Below are positions 16,447-24,397 of a DNA stretch of 24,429 bases, one piece after another; the first letter of the stretch is position 1, and every line of letters begins with the position of its first letter. Both the position numbers and the translations under genes were made by a program. Below the pieces are notes generated by a model that had not been told where the DNA came from, did not search any database, and was given only the letters and a program-made list of their open reading frames with translations. The stretch is from an uncultured Candidatus Peregrinibacteria bacterium (GTDB lineage Bacteria > Patescibacteriota > JACMRA01), in NCBI GenBank assembly GCA_937127165.1, contig CAKZLR010000055.1, forward strand, positions 1 through 24,429, written 5' to 3'.

Positions 16447-16547
16447 ATCTAATTTAATTTTTCTTTCCTATCAATTGCACCTTTCCGTGTCATTATTAAC
16501 AAGGTGAAGTAATCTCAAATTAAAGTCATTCTTAGCCTGACTAAAAA

Positions 16548-16568
16548 TTTGTTAAAATTATTAACAAA
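16548..16568. repeat. Perfect inverted repeat in gene-free DNA
   Basis: TTTGTTAA-AATTA-TTAACAAA, 8-bp arms. The surrounding 16447-16667 has no recognisable gene. It lies downstream of the decayed plus-strand gene and beyond the end of the minus-strand membrane-protein remnant, so it may be an old terminator. Confidence 0.4.
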
Positions 16569-16667
16569 GCCTGTTGTTTATGAATCTCCATTAGGTTGGA
16601 TACGGCAGAAAGAGTCGGAGATAGATTGAGTTTGTAAAAGTTAATAGTAAAATCGGTATATTTGGTA

Positions 16668-17293
16668 TTAATCACCACTTTTTGTTGTTTGAAATCTTTT
16701 TTGTTTATAAATGTGTTTTAGATAGTTTGAGACAAAAAATATACTCGATTCAAGCAAAAAACCTATCGTGTTGAACGTTAAATCTTCATTAATATCGTGC
16801 CCTGCTAGTAGATATCAACCAAAGTTTAGTTATACCATATTTTTCTACTAACAACTCGATTATTTCCCAGATTGTGAATACTATAGAAAACAAAAAATAT
16901 AGCTCAATACAACCCCTCCTAAAAAATGACCAACTTTATCAAAGCCAACAATACCCCAAAAAGGTAAATTATAATAAGTATTATAAACCAAAGTTAGCAT
17001 TAACATGAGCAAAAATATCTAAAAATAAAACAAGGGGAAGAACAAAACTATTAAAATAAAATTCAGTTTCTAAAATTAAACAATTTTCTAATCAGAGGAA
17101 TAAGTAAAAAGGCAAAAAAAGATGGAACTATCCGGAAAAAGTACCACGATAGAGTAATTTCAATATTGAAAAAATGTACTACACCACCCACGAGTTCTTG
17201 GTATAAGGCTAAAAACACCGAATACAAAATTAAAAATTTTGCTATTCAGTCTAAATATAACCATATTTTATTATCTTGCCATTTTTTCATCAT
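16668..17293 (-). pseudogene. Decayed DUF2238/YjdF-like integral membrane protein gene
   Basis: Minus strand from ATG at 17293: KKWQDNKIWLYLD, a TGA stop, then a long hydrophobic piece in the same frame (ILYSVFLALYQEL; SWYFFRIVPSFFAFLLIPL) to a second stop. After frameshifts come YYNLPFWGIVGFDKVGHFLG (16914-16975), then FTIWEIIELLVEKYG (about 16830-16890), then GHDINEDLTFNTIGFLLES to a final TAA at 16668. The order Y/F-D-x-x-x-H-F-x-G-G, W-E-x-x-E, and D-x-x-x-D-L-x-x-N-x-x-G is the signature of DUF2238 membrane proteins such as E. coli YjdF. Total length (about 208 codons) matches the family. Function of the family is unknown. Confidence is good that this was one gene; the family name rests on motif recall. 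Confidence 0.6.
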
Positions 17294-17426
17294 AAAAATC
17301 TTCCATATATTTCCACCAAATATAGTTATATTTTAGTGAAAGAAGTCGATCCTTTTAATTAAAATTTGTAGTATTTGTTGAGATAAAGATTTAGAAATTA
17401 GCAAAAATATCTGATTAAAAAACCGA

Positions 17427-17503
17427 TGGTGGTCCCGGCGCGAATCGAACGCACAACCTTTTCCTTAGGACGGAACTGCTCTATCCAATTGAGCTACGGA
17501 ACC
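17427..17503 (-). tRNA. tRNA-Arg (anticodon CCT), CCA encoded
   Basis: Minus strand: acceptor GGTTCCG with CGGGACC (one T-G pair), D-stem GCTC/GAGC, anticodon loop GTCCTAA with CCT (complement of 17467-17469; reads AGG), T-arm GTGCG-TTCGATT-CGCGC, then A and encoded CCA. Pair 27-43 is a G-A mismatch. A TTGACA lies at 17542-17537 upstream but without a convincing -10. It is intact in the middle of a 5-kb stretch of decayed protein genes. Confidence 0.95.
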
Positions 17504-17952
17504 AGACTGGTTTACAGTTGGTTTGTTTTAATAAAATGTCAATATAATCTTTTGGTATGGATTTTTTGCTTTATATCTTAAGTTTTTTATTACTGAAGGG
17601 TAATAAATAATTAAAATCAAACTTTTATTAATGTTGGGATTGCATTTTTTTAGATAGAATATATTGTGCATACATTGCCTTTTACAAGGGTTATATTTTG
17701 ATAAGAATCAAAAATAATCTAAAGACTAGATAGAACTATCTTTTATTTACTTAAAAAATATCGAGTACAATAAACTCCTTTAATCAAAAACTCCTTGAAC
17801 TAGGAATCCAATTTTCTTTTTTAATCTAACTTACTCTTTGATTAACGAAGAAGCACAAAAACTAACATAGTTTTTAAAAAGCGCTAATCCTCACAACAGG
17901 GTCACATAATCTACAATAGGCGAGATAAAACATCACCATACAAAATCTCAAA
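17504..17952. other. Gene-free stretch upstream of tRNA-Arg
   Basis: 449 bp in which I see no gene, motif or significant repeat beyond the possible tRNA -35 element at 17537-17542. Confidence 0.4.
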
Positions 17953-19120
17953 TCAGAAGTCAATTAACATTACTATTAAACCCGAAATATATACGCCTTC
18001 GGTAAAAGATCCACCTGAAAGACTCTGCACTTTTTGACCAATATATACCGTTTTTCCTGAGACTATCTTTACAAAATTAACATAAATAAATCCTTTACCT
18101 ACTTTACTCACAAAGTCTAAATCACAAGTTTCCTATTTAAATTCCACTGAAAAATTGTCATAATTAAGATCAGTGACAAATCCTACGATTCTATTTTGGA
18201 ATAGACTTGTAGGTAGTATACTTTCTTGCTAGAATCAATTCTCAACCTACCTCTACTTATACCAGCTCTTTCGAGAGCAAAATTTCCGCTTGATTCTAAT
18301 AATTTACTACTAAATAAGAATTCGGAGTATCAAAAACAAAACCATAATAATCAGCGCCCAATCTATTTTCAGTAGTTCTTGTTCTAGAATCAATTAACAA
18401 TGTTTGTTCGTTATTATCAAAATTTGAGAAAGTGCTTGAGTGACGATACAAAAAAATATCAGGGAGAAAAAGTCATAAATCTATCACACCAACTAGTATC
18501 TCTACTGAGAGCTGAAGAATAAAAATAAACTCATAAATCTGATCAGCTCCTAGTAGTAAAAACTTACTATTGACAAAATTTCTTCTGTGTCTTCTGTGTC
18601 TAAACGATAAGAAAAAGATAAGAAAAAGAAAACTAGTTGATTTCTGGGAGAAGATCGGTTATGCTTTAAAAAAACTAAATACATCACCACAAGCTAAGTA
18701 ATAAATCTATATTTGTTATTTCCGGCTACTTCATCAGTAGTGATTCTTGTTTTGTCTGTACCATTTAATTCGATAGCTAAAAATATCATAATCTTCTATG
18801 TATTAGAACATGCTAAGTTTGCTTGATTAGTTCGAAGGTTAGTTGAGGACGAAGCTGATAATCTTTGTTTTTTAAACTTTCCAGAGATCCCACCCTCCCC
18901 AACATCATCAATTTTTCTCACAAAACCATCAAGTAATGACTCATTTTGTTGTTTAACGAAATTAATTAACATCTATTGCTACCCTATTGTTTTAAAAACC
19001 TCGGTTGTTTTGTTTACCTTCTTTTTACGTGTAATACTCAGGTCGTCACTGACGCTAACTAGGATTTTAGTTTCTGTATGGAATAATTTTTTGTTTTGTT
19101 TTTAGGAGAAGCTAAAGGTG
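17953..19120 (-). pseudogene. Long decayed reading frame of an unrecognised protein
   Basis: The minus strand stays protein-like over about 1.1 kb. From the N-terminal side: ILVSVSDDLSITRKKKVNKT, then NFVKQQNESLLDGFVRKIDD, then IELNGTDKTRITTDEVAGNN and KYRFIT, all in one frame interrupted by TAG stops. After shifts: DIFLYRHSSTFSNFDNNEQ and LLIDSRTRTTENRLGADYY, then LLESSGNFALERAGISRGR, LRIDSSKKVYYLQVYSK, IVGFVTDLNYDNFSVEF, and IVSGKTVYIGQKVQSLSGG to a TGA at 17953. The strand-rich, N/S/T-rich composition suggests an extracytoplasmic protein, possibly two adjacent genes. No family is recognised. Confidence 0.45.
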
Positions 19121-19638
19121 ATTTATTAAAAAGCCTTTATATTATATTTTTAAAAAGCTGACCTGTGAGTAAATTTTAACATTTTAGCCTAAATCTATTC
19201 TATTCAAGATATCTTCTATCTTTACAAAAGTAAAAAATTAGTTACAAAAAGTTATAGAAATCTCTATGTTTTGTACTAATTAATTCCTTATTTAACCAAA
19301 CCATTTTCAGTGGAATTAATTAAAATTGATGACTTGAGATATTCAAATCTTTGAAACAAAATCTTTCTAAATCCTAAGCCAACTAATAGAAATAGTCATT
19401 ACCAAAAACTAATGAGCCTTATCCTTATTGCTTTTTAATACTAATACTTACACCCATGGTAAACTGGTTACCACTGTCTTTAAGACAAGATTTTAAGACA
19501 AAATTTGGATATTAAACAGAAATTTATTTCTGTAAGAAGTTACTAAATAAGCAAACATGCAAGCTATATATCCTTAAAAATATATAGAGTCTATTTAAAA
19601 AACTAAAACAAACAATACGTAATTTAGTCCGGGCCAAA
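19121..19638. other. Gene-free stretch with faint minus-strand coding traces
   Basis: About 500 bp without an intact gene. Short minus-strand pieces such as LVFGNDYFY and KMVWLNKELIST can be read but are too short and AT-biased to interpret. They could be the far N-terminal part of the long remnant to the left. Confidence 0.25.
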
Positions 19639-20052
19639 CTAACTAGTGAGGGCGCTAGTGGGAGCATACTTTTGTTTCCACTCATTCATTAACCTGGCTA
19701 ATTCTTCCGGATCTTTACCATAATTATCTGGTAATCCAGCCTCAACTCCAGCTATAATGTTAGACAAGTATCTTGCTACAGCACGTTTTTGATAATTTTG
19801 ATTGTAATCGAAATAAACCATAGGTTTTACACCATTAACGGCAACGACTCTAAAAGAGTCTACTTCACTCCAACGGATAAACGTTTTGCGGAAAAAATAA
19901 CTTATTTCAAAACCTTCCCTAGTTAGTTTTAAATAAGAAGACCCAGGAATTAACATAACTATTGCTAGGATTGGTCCAACAACACTACACAGACCACAAA
20001 ATATCAGTACAATCCACCCTTTCCACACTTCTCCTTCATCTGATTGAAGCAT
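19639..20052 (-). CDS. PH-like (STM3941-type) membrane protein, probably N-terminally frameshifted
   Basis: The intact frame gives 137 residues: a transmembrane helix (about 12-36), then a domain with YLKLTREGFEISYFFRK, F-I-R-W-S-E-V-D-S-F, and the C-terminal LPDNYGKDPEELARLMNEWK. The I-x-W-x-x-V and L-P-D-N-Y-G-x-x-x-E-E-L-A motifs fit the bacterial PH-like STM3941 group, whose function is unknown. The same frame stays open upstream to about 20139 and encodes another full helix (EWLLLWCFLASLGSAVFAYI) but has no start codon. A GTG at 20161 opens a different frame with NSESIVIKPNR, which fits the family's N-terminus. So a one-base frameshift near 20125 probably separates the true start from the body. 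Translation from ATG 20052 would lack the first helix. Confidence 0.6.
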   Translation of the reverse strand: MLQSDEGEVWKGWIVLIFCGLCSVVGPILAIVMLIPGSSYLKLTREGFEISYFFRKTFIRWSEVDSFRVVAVNGVKPMVYFDYNQNYQKRAVARYLSNIIAGVEAGLPDNYGKDPEELARLMNEWKQKYAPTSALTS

Positions 20053-20185
20053 TAAATATAAATAACCTATGTAAGCAAAAACGGCCGAACCTAGTGAAGC
20101 TAAAAAACACCAAAGCAGCAGCCACTCTATTTGGCTTTATAACAATAGACTCCGAATTCACAAAACAAAAATAAGTTAATTTTTT

Positions 20186-20214
20186 CAAAAAAGTTAACAC
20201 CAACCGTGGTTGGT
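20186..20214 (-). terminator. Intrinsic terminator of dnaK
   Basis: Reading the minus strand after the dnaK stop: ACCAACC-AC-GGTTGGT (20214-20199), then GTTAACTTTTTT. A seven-bp GC-containing stem and a T-run make it the best terminator in the window. A second AT-only inverted repeat (20175-20198) overlaps the T-run. Confidence 0.7.
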
Positions 20215-20258
20215 TTAGAAAGTTTTATTTTTTGTCAATCGTTTATTGACTCCTAGAA

Positions 20259-22151
20259 TCAAACATCTTGAATATTTTCTGATGATGAATCGCCTGTGGA
20301 TTCAGACTTCGTCGCCGAGTCGTTTTTAGCACCATCCTGAGTAGAATAAACTTTTTTCCCAATAGACATCATCTTGTTTAGTAATTGTTCAGTCTTATTC
20401 TCTAGATCTTCCTTCCCGACTGATTCATCTTTGAGAAGAGCTTCTAGCTCGGATTTTAGCATGTTCAATTCTTCTTTATCTTCATCACTGATTTTATCTT
20501 TCATCTCCTCAATTAATTTTGTTGCTTGATAAATAGTACTATCAGCACGATTTTTAGCTTCTACAAGTTCTTTCCTAGCTAGATCAGCTTCTTTTTGTCT
20601 TTCAGCTTCTTCAATAGCCCTTTCCTTTTCTTCTTCAGATAAGGTAGAAGAACCTGTGATAGTGATATTAGCTTGCTTACCCGTGCCTTTATCGACTGCA
20701 GTCACTTTCAGAATACCGTTGGCATCAAGATCGAATGTAACTTCAATTTGAGGAACCCCACGGGGGGCTGGTGCAATACCAGAAAGAGTAAATTTACCTA
20801 AAGACTTGTTATCACTAGCCATGGGTCGTTCCCCTTGGACTATATGAATATCGACTGCGGTTTGATTATCTGCATATGTACTAAAAATTTGAGATTTGCT
20901 AGTCGGAATAGTGGTATTGCGAGGAATCATTGGGGTAGCAATATTACCAGCAGTTTCTATAGCTAAAGTTAAAGGGGTAACATCCAAAAGTAAAATATCT
21001 TTGATGTCTCCTTTGAGTACAGCACCTTGAATAGCTGCTCCAAGAGCTACAACTTCATCTGGGTTAACCGATAGATTTGGTTTTTTACCGAAATATGCTT
21101 CCACTGCTTTTTGCACAGCAGGCACACGAGTCATGCCACCAACCATGATGATTTCTTTGATATCTTTTTTGTCTACACCAGCATCATCAAGAGCTTTTTT
21201 AACTGGATCCATAGTCCGATCAATCAAATCTTTAACTAACTCTTCAAATTTAGCTCTTGTGACACTCATCATTAAGTGTTGAGGCTGGTTATCAGCACCC
21301 ATGGTGATAAATGGTAAATTGATTTGATGTTCCTGTTGAGTTGATAGATCCTGTTTAGCTTTTTCACAAGCCTCTTTGATTCTCTGCACAGCTGCCTTGT
21401 CTTTACCAAGGTCGATTCCAGTTTCTCTCTTAAATTCAGAAATTACATATTCAATCAATCTCTTATCAAAATCCTTTCCTCCAAGATGAGTATCTCCGTT
21501 AGTTGCTAAAACTTCAATAGTTTCGCTAGAAATTTCTAGTACGGTAACATCAAAAGTTCCTCCTCCAAGATCATAAACTAATACTTTTTCGTCTTGTCCT
21601 TTTTCAAAACCGTAAGCTAAAGCTGCAGCTGTAGGTTCGTTGATAATTCTTAAAACTTTTAAACCAGCAATCTCTCCGGCATCCTTGGTAGCTTGTCTTT
21701 GAGCATCGTTAAAGTAAGCTGGTACGGTAATGACGGCTTCGTTAATAGTTTGACCTAGCTTTTCTTCTGCATCTGTCTTTAGTTTTCTTAAAATAGCGGC
21801 AGAAATTTCCTCAGGCGCATACTCTTTGCCTTCTTTGGTAACTATTTTGATTTTGCCGTTTTTGTTTGTTACCTTGTAAGGTACTAACTTAATATCGTTT
21901 TGAGTTTCTTCATCTTCATAGCTTCTACCAATAAATCTTTTAACTTCGTAGAAAGTATTTTCTGGGTTAAGTACACTGTTTCTTTTGGCAACTTCTCCAA
22001 TTACTACTGTCCCATCTTTACTATTATAGTAAAAGACTGATGGTGTAGTTCTGGCACCCTCACGATTTTCAATAATTGTTGGCTTACCTCCAACCACATA
22101 TGCCATTGCTGAATTGGTTGTACCTAAATCAATTCCTAATACTATTGACAT
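20259..22151 (-). CDS. dnaK: Molecular chaperone DnaK (Hsp70)
   Basis: A complete 630-residue Hsp70, close to the usual 610-640. Binds exposed hydrophobic peptides in an ATP-driven cycle with DnaJ and GrpE. All three Hsp70 signatures are present: GIDLGTTNS (6-14), VYDLGGGTFDVTVL (about 192-205) and IIMVGGMTRVPAVQKAV (about 330-346). The substrate-binding domain starts after DVTPLTLAIETAGN (about 385-398), with the VQGERPMASDN loop and DLDANGILKVTAVDK. The lid helices are followed by an S/D-rich tail ending ENIQDV rather than the common E-E-V-x. No grpE, dnaJ or hrcA adjoins it, which differs from the usual operon. Likely heat-regulated: a CIRCE-like element overlaps its promoter, and the leader of about 88 nt can form a hairpin (ATCTC-AAAA-GAGAT, 22223-22236). 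Codons and frame are clean throughout. Confidence 0.98.
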   Translation of the reverse strand: MSIVLGIDLGTTNSAMAYVVGGKPTIIENREGARTTPSVFYYNSKDGTVVIGEVAKRNSVLNPENTFYEVKRFIGRSYEDEETQNDIKLVPYKVTNKNGKIKIVTKEGKEYAPEEISAAILRKLKTDAEEKLGQTINEAVITVPAYFNDAQRQATKDAGEIAGLKVLRIINEPTAAALAYGFEKGQDEKVLVYDLGGGTFDVTVLEISSETIEVLATNGDTHLGGKDFDKRLIEYVISEFKRETGIDLGKDKAAVQRIKEACEKAKQDLSTQQEHQINLPFITMGADNQPQHLMMSVTRAKFEELVKDLIDRTMDPVKKALDDAGVDKKDIKEIIMVGGMTRVPAVQKAVEAYFGKKPNLSVNPDEVVALGAAIQGAVLKGDIKDILLLDVTPLTLAIETAGNIATPMIPRNTTIPTSKSQIFSTYADNQTAVDIHIVQGERPMASDNKSLGKFTLSGIAPAPRGVPQIEVTFDLDANGILKVTAVDKGTGKQANITITGSSTLSEEEKERAIEEAERQKEADLARKELVEAKNRADSTIYQATKLIEEMKDKISDEDKEELNMLKSELEALLKDESVGKEDLENKTEQLLNKMMSIGKKVYSTQDGAKNDSATKSESTGDSSSENIQDV

Positions 22152-22245
22152 AAGATTTAATAAAAAAATTTTTTTTAAAAAAACAAAATATCAACAAATT
22201 AACAAATTTTGTTTGCCTGTTTATCTCAAAAGAGATGGCTGGGCC

Positions 22246-22281
22246 AGCTTAACATTAGCAACTAATGTTGTCAAGTGCTAA
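22246..22281 (-). promoter_or_regulatory. dnaK promoter with a CIRCE-like inverted repeat and a spacer palindrome
   Basis: Minus strand -35 TTGACA (22274-22269), exactly 17 nt, then TAAGCT (22251-22246). The 27 bp at 22255-22281 have the 9-9-9 layout of the HrcA operator CIRCE: TTAGCAACT, 9 nt, AAGTGCTAA (consensus TTAGCACTC-N9-GAGTGCTAA). The right half differs at one base and the left half at three. In addition the 17-bp spacer (22252-22268) is itself a perfect palindrome, ACATTAG-CAA-CTAATGT. A further inverted repeat GCTGG-G-CCAGC (22238-22248) overlaps the -10. Heat-shock repression by HrcA is an inference. Confidence 0.6.
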
Positions 22282-22287
22282 ATTTTA

Positions 22288-22341
22288 AACACACTAAACA
22301 CACTAATTATTATTCTTTATTTGTTCTTTGATTTGTTCTTT
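22288..22341. repeat. Two short tandem repeats upstream of the dnaK promoter
   Basis: AACACACTA twice in tandem (22288-22296, 22297-22305) and ATTTGTTCTTT twice with period 12 (22319-22329, 22331-22341). On the minus strand they lie just upstream of the dnaK -35 as A-rich repeats, where an UP element could be. Confidence 0.5.
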
Positions 22342-22418
22342 CTTCATCCTACAAAATGACTTATAACGGTTATTTATAACGACTTAAAAATATTGATTGA
22401 CAGTTTGTTTCTATTTTG

Positions 22419-22449
22419 TTGACAACTTTACTGTTTAACAGTTTAGTAT
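22419..22449 (+). promoter_or_regulatory. Possible promoter of rpiB
   Basis: TTGACA (22419-22424) with TTAGTA (spacer 18) or TAGTAT (22444-22449, spacer 19). The start site would fall within a few nt of the ATG at 22459, so the mRNA could be nearly leaderless. A second TTGACA at 22397-22402 has no good -10. Confidence 0.45.
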
Positions 22450-22458
22450 CATCTACTT

Positions 22459-22908
22459 ATGATTTACATTGCTACTGACCATGCTGGTTTTCTTTTAAAA
22501 GAAATTCTTAAAAATTACGTTATTGAATTAGGTTATGAAGTTAAAGATATGGGTACTTACAGTGAAGAGTCTTGTGACTACCCAGACTTTATCATTCCTG
22601 CTGCCCAAAAAGTAGCTGAAGATTTGGAAAACAACTTAGGTATAATTTTAGGAGGTTCTGGACAGGGTGAAGCTATTGCTGCCAATAAAGTAAAGGGTAT
22701 TAGAGCTGTAGTTTATAATGCTCCACAACTGGAAATTATCAGACTAAGTAAAAATCACAACAATGCTAATATACTATCGTTAGGAGCACGATTTTTAACT
22801 ATTGATCAAGCTAAAGAAGCAGTCAAACTGTGGCTAGAAACCCCTTTTTTACAAGAGGAAAGGCATGTTCGTCGTATAAGCAAAATATCTAAGTTTGAGG
22901 GTCTATAA
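22459..22908 (+). CDS. rpiB: Ribose-5-phosphate isomerase B (RpiB/LacAB family)
   Basis: A 149-residue RpiB, full length for the family; interconverts ribose-5-phosphate and ribulose-5-phosphate in the non-oxidative pentose phosphate pathway. The N-terminus IATDHAGFLLKE holds the conserved D-H (7-8). Phosphate/sugar-binding features include SKNHNNAN (97-104) and the R-H region near 135-136. The catalytic-base position is informative: the loop reads LGGSGQGEAIAANK (64-77), so a glutamate (E71) stands in for the cysteine of the E. coli C-G-T-G loop. This is the type described for Mycobacterium tuberculosis RpiB. The gene is divergent from dnaK, with its own promoter, and convergent with xseA. 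No Shine-Dalgarno precedes the ATG. Confidence 0.96.
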   Translation: MIYIATDHAGFLLKEILKNYVIELGYEVKDMGTYSEESCDYPDFIIPAAQKVAEDLENNLGIILGGSGQGEAIAANKVKGIRAVVYNAPQLEIIRLSKNHNNANILSLGARFLTIDQAKEAVKLWLETPFLQEERHVRRISKISKFEGL

Positions 22909-23035
22909 TCTTATTCAAAACACAACAAAATTGTTTATCGAACGAGCTCTATGGACTCAGATTTATCTTTTTCGATCAGATATTTTTTGTTCTTTTTTAA
23001 AAAAGGACTCAAGAGGAATTATTTCGTGATGTGTC

Positions 23036-24397
23036 TTAATTCTCATTTAATCTAGCATTCAACTGTCCATCTTGCATACAGATCGTGAGTGACACATCAT
23101 AATTAATATCTCTTATCTTTTCTTTTATAGTTCCATCTTGCAAAATCATGGCATAGCCTTTGGCAAGAATATTTTTGGGATCATGAAGCCAAATTTGGGA
23201 TGTAGTTAGGTCAAATTGACGACGAAAATTTGAAATGTTCAGCTGAATCTGTTCCAAGATCTTTGGATATAAATTTTGATAAACATGCTTAATTTGTTGT
23301 ATTTGAAAATTAACTAATTGTTCGCAATTTAGAAAAATTTTAGTAGTTCCGAACTTTACTTGAGTAATTATTTGGGCCACAATCTGGCTAGTTTGGTTAC
23401 AGATTTGTTTGATTTGGTCGATTCTGGATCGGCTTAAAATTTGGATATTTGAGAAAACTTGCCAGCAAAAATTATGATACTGTTGAGTTTTATGCAAGCA
23501 AAAATTTCTAATAAACTGAACACTTGAAGTAGCCTGGTAAATTATTTCATTATTAGTTTGACTCACTTTTTCGGCAGCTTGACTAGGAGTTGAACACCTT
23601 AAATCAGCCGCTAATTCGGATAAAGTTATATCTCGCTCGTGACCAATAGCCACTATTGTAGGTTTACTAATTCCATGAATTGCTCTCACCACCGCTTCCG
23701 AGTTAAACACAAAAAGATCGTCTTGGCTGCCACCACCTCGAGTTATTACCACAGTGTCAATTTGTAGATCTTGGCACAACTGATTAACCTTGCTTAATTG
23801 CTCCAAAATCACAGCTTCTGCACCAACTCCCTGTGTTTTAATTGGCAGAAGAAATATCTCCAATCCACTTCGACGACTGTCTAAGACTTTGGTAAAATCC
23901 GCAAGTGCTGCGCTGTTTGGGCTAGCAATCAGCAATATTTTTTGTGGAATTTTAGGAATTGGTCTTTTGCGAGCTGGGTCAAACAAACCTTCTTGAGTTA
24001 ATTTTCGCTCAAGCATTTTGAGATTTCTTAGCAACTCACCCTCGCCAGTAAGCTGAATATAGGTTGTTTCAAAATACAGGCGGGAATCTTTAGATATCTT
24101 AAACTTGCCAGTGAGCCTAACCTGCAAGCCCTCGTTGAGAGGAAAATCAATTCGTTTCACTACTTTTTTAAAAGCTAAACAGGTTAATCTAGCCTCCTGT
24201 TTATCTTTAATGGTAAAATAGTATATATTACGAAAAGGTCTAACCTCACTAAGCTCTCCTTCGATAAAGTAGGTATTTTCTCCCAAGAGCTTTTTGATAT
24301 AAATTAAAGCCTCTGAGACGGTAAGCACTTTGATATTAGTCTGTTTTCGAGTGTCTATACCTCTGTTTAACTTGTCAATCAAAGTTTCCAAAATCAA
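23036..24397 (-). CDS. xseA: Exodeoxyribonuclease VII large subunit
   Basis: Catalytic subunit of exonuclease VII, which degrades single-stranded DNA and works with the small subunit XseB (not in view). The order is standard: N-terminal OB-fold beginning VLTVSEALIYIKKLLG (about 24-39) with the G-E-L-S-E motif, then the nuclease core with KILLIASPNSAALADF (about 153-168), TRGGGSQDDLFVFNSE (about 219-234), then VAIGHERDITLSELAAD and STPSQAAE (about 248-275), and a helical C-terminal region. The stop is TAA at 23036. The true start is uncertain: the listed end is an in-frame TTG, but the frame stays open upstream to the window edge. The homologous part begins about 24 residues in, so the gene may extend beyond position 24429 or start at an internal TTG. 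Confidence 0.93.
   Translation of the reverse strand: MILETLIDKLNRGIDTRKQTNIKVLTVSEALIYIKKLLGENTYFIEGELSEVRPFRNIYYFTIKDKQEARLTCLAFKKVVKRIDFPLNEGLQVRLTGKFKISKDSRLYFETTYIQLTGEGELLRNLKMLERKLTQEGLFDPARKRPIPKIPQKILLIASPNSAALADFTKVLDSRRSGLEIFLLPIKTQGVGAEAVILEQLSKVNQLCQDLQIDTVVITRGGGSQDDLFVFNSEAVVRAIHGISKPTIVAIGHERDITLSELAADLRCSTPSQAAEKVSQTNNEIIYQATSSVQFIRNFCLHKTQQYHNFCWQVFSNIQILSRSRIDQIKQICNQTSQIVAQIITQVKFGTTKIFLNCEQLVNFQIQQIKHVYQNLYPKILEQIQLNISNFRRQFDLTTSQIWLHDPKNILAKGYAMILQDGTIKEKIRDINYDVSLTICMQDGQLNARLNEN

Noticed and set aside
17953..18300. MreC-like reading of the C-terminal part of the long remnant (IVGFVTDLNYDNFSVEF and GQKVQSLSGG)
   Set aside because: The local resemblance to MreC is limited to short glycine-containing strands; the preceding part has no coiled coil or MreC order.
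14171..19638. Alternative genetic code (UGA or UAG read as sense) to explain the broken frames
   Set aside because: TAA, TAG and TGA all interrupt the remnants, frameshifts are also present, and intact genes in the window end in TAA, TAG and TGA.
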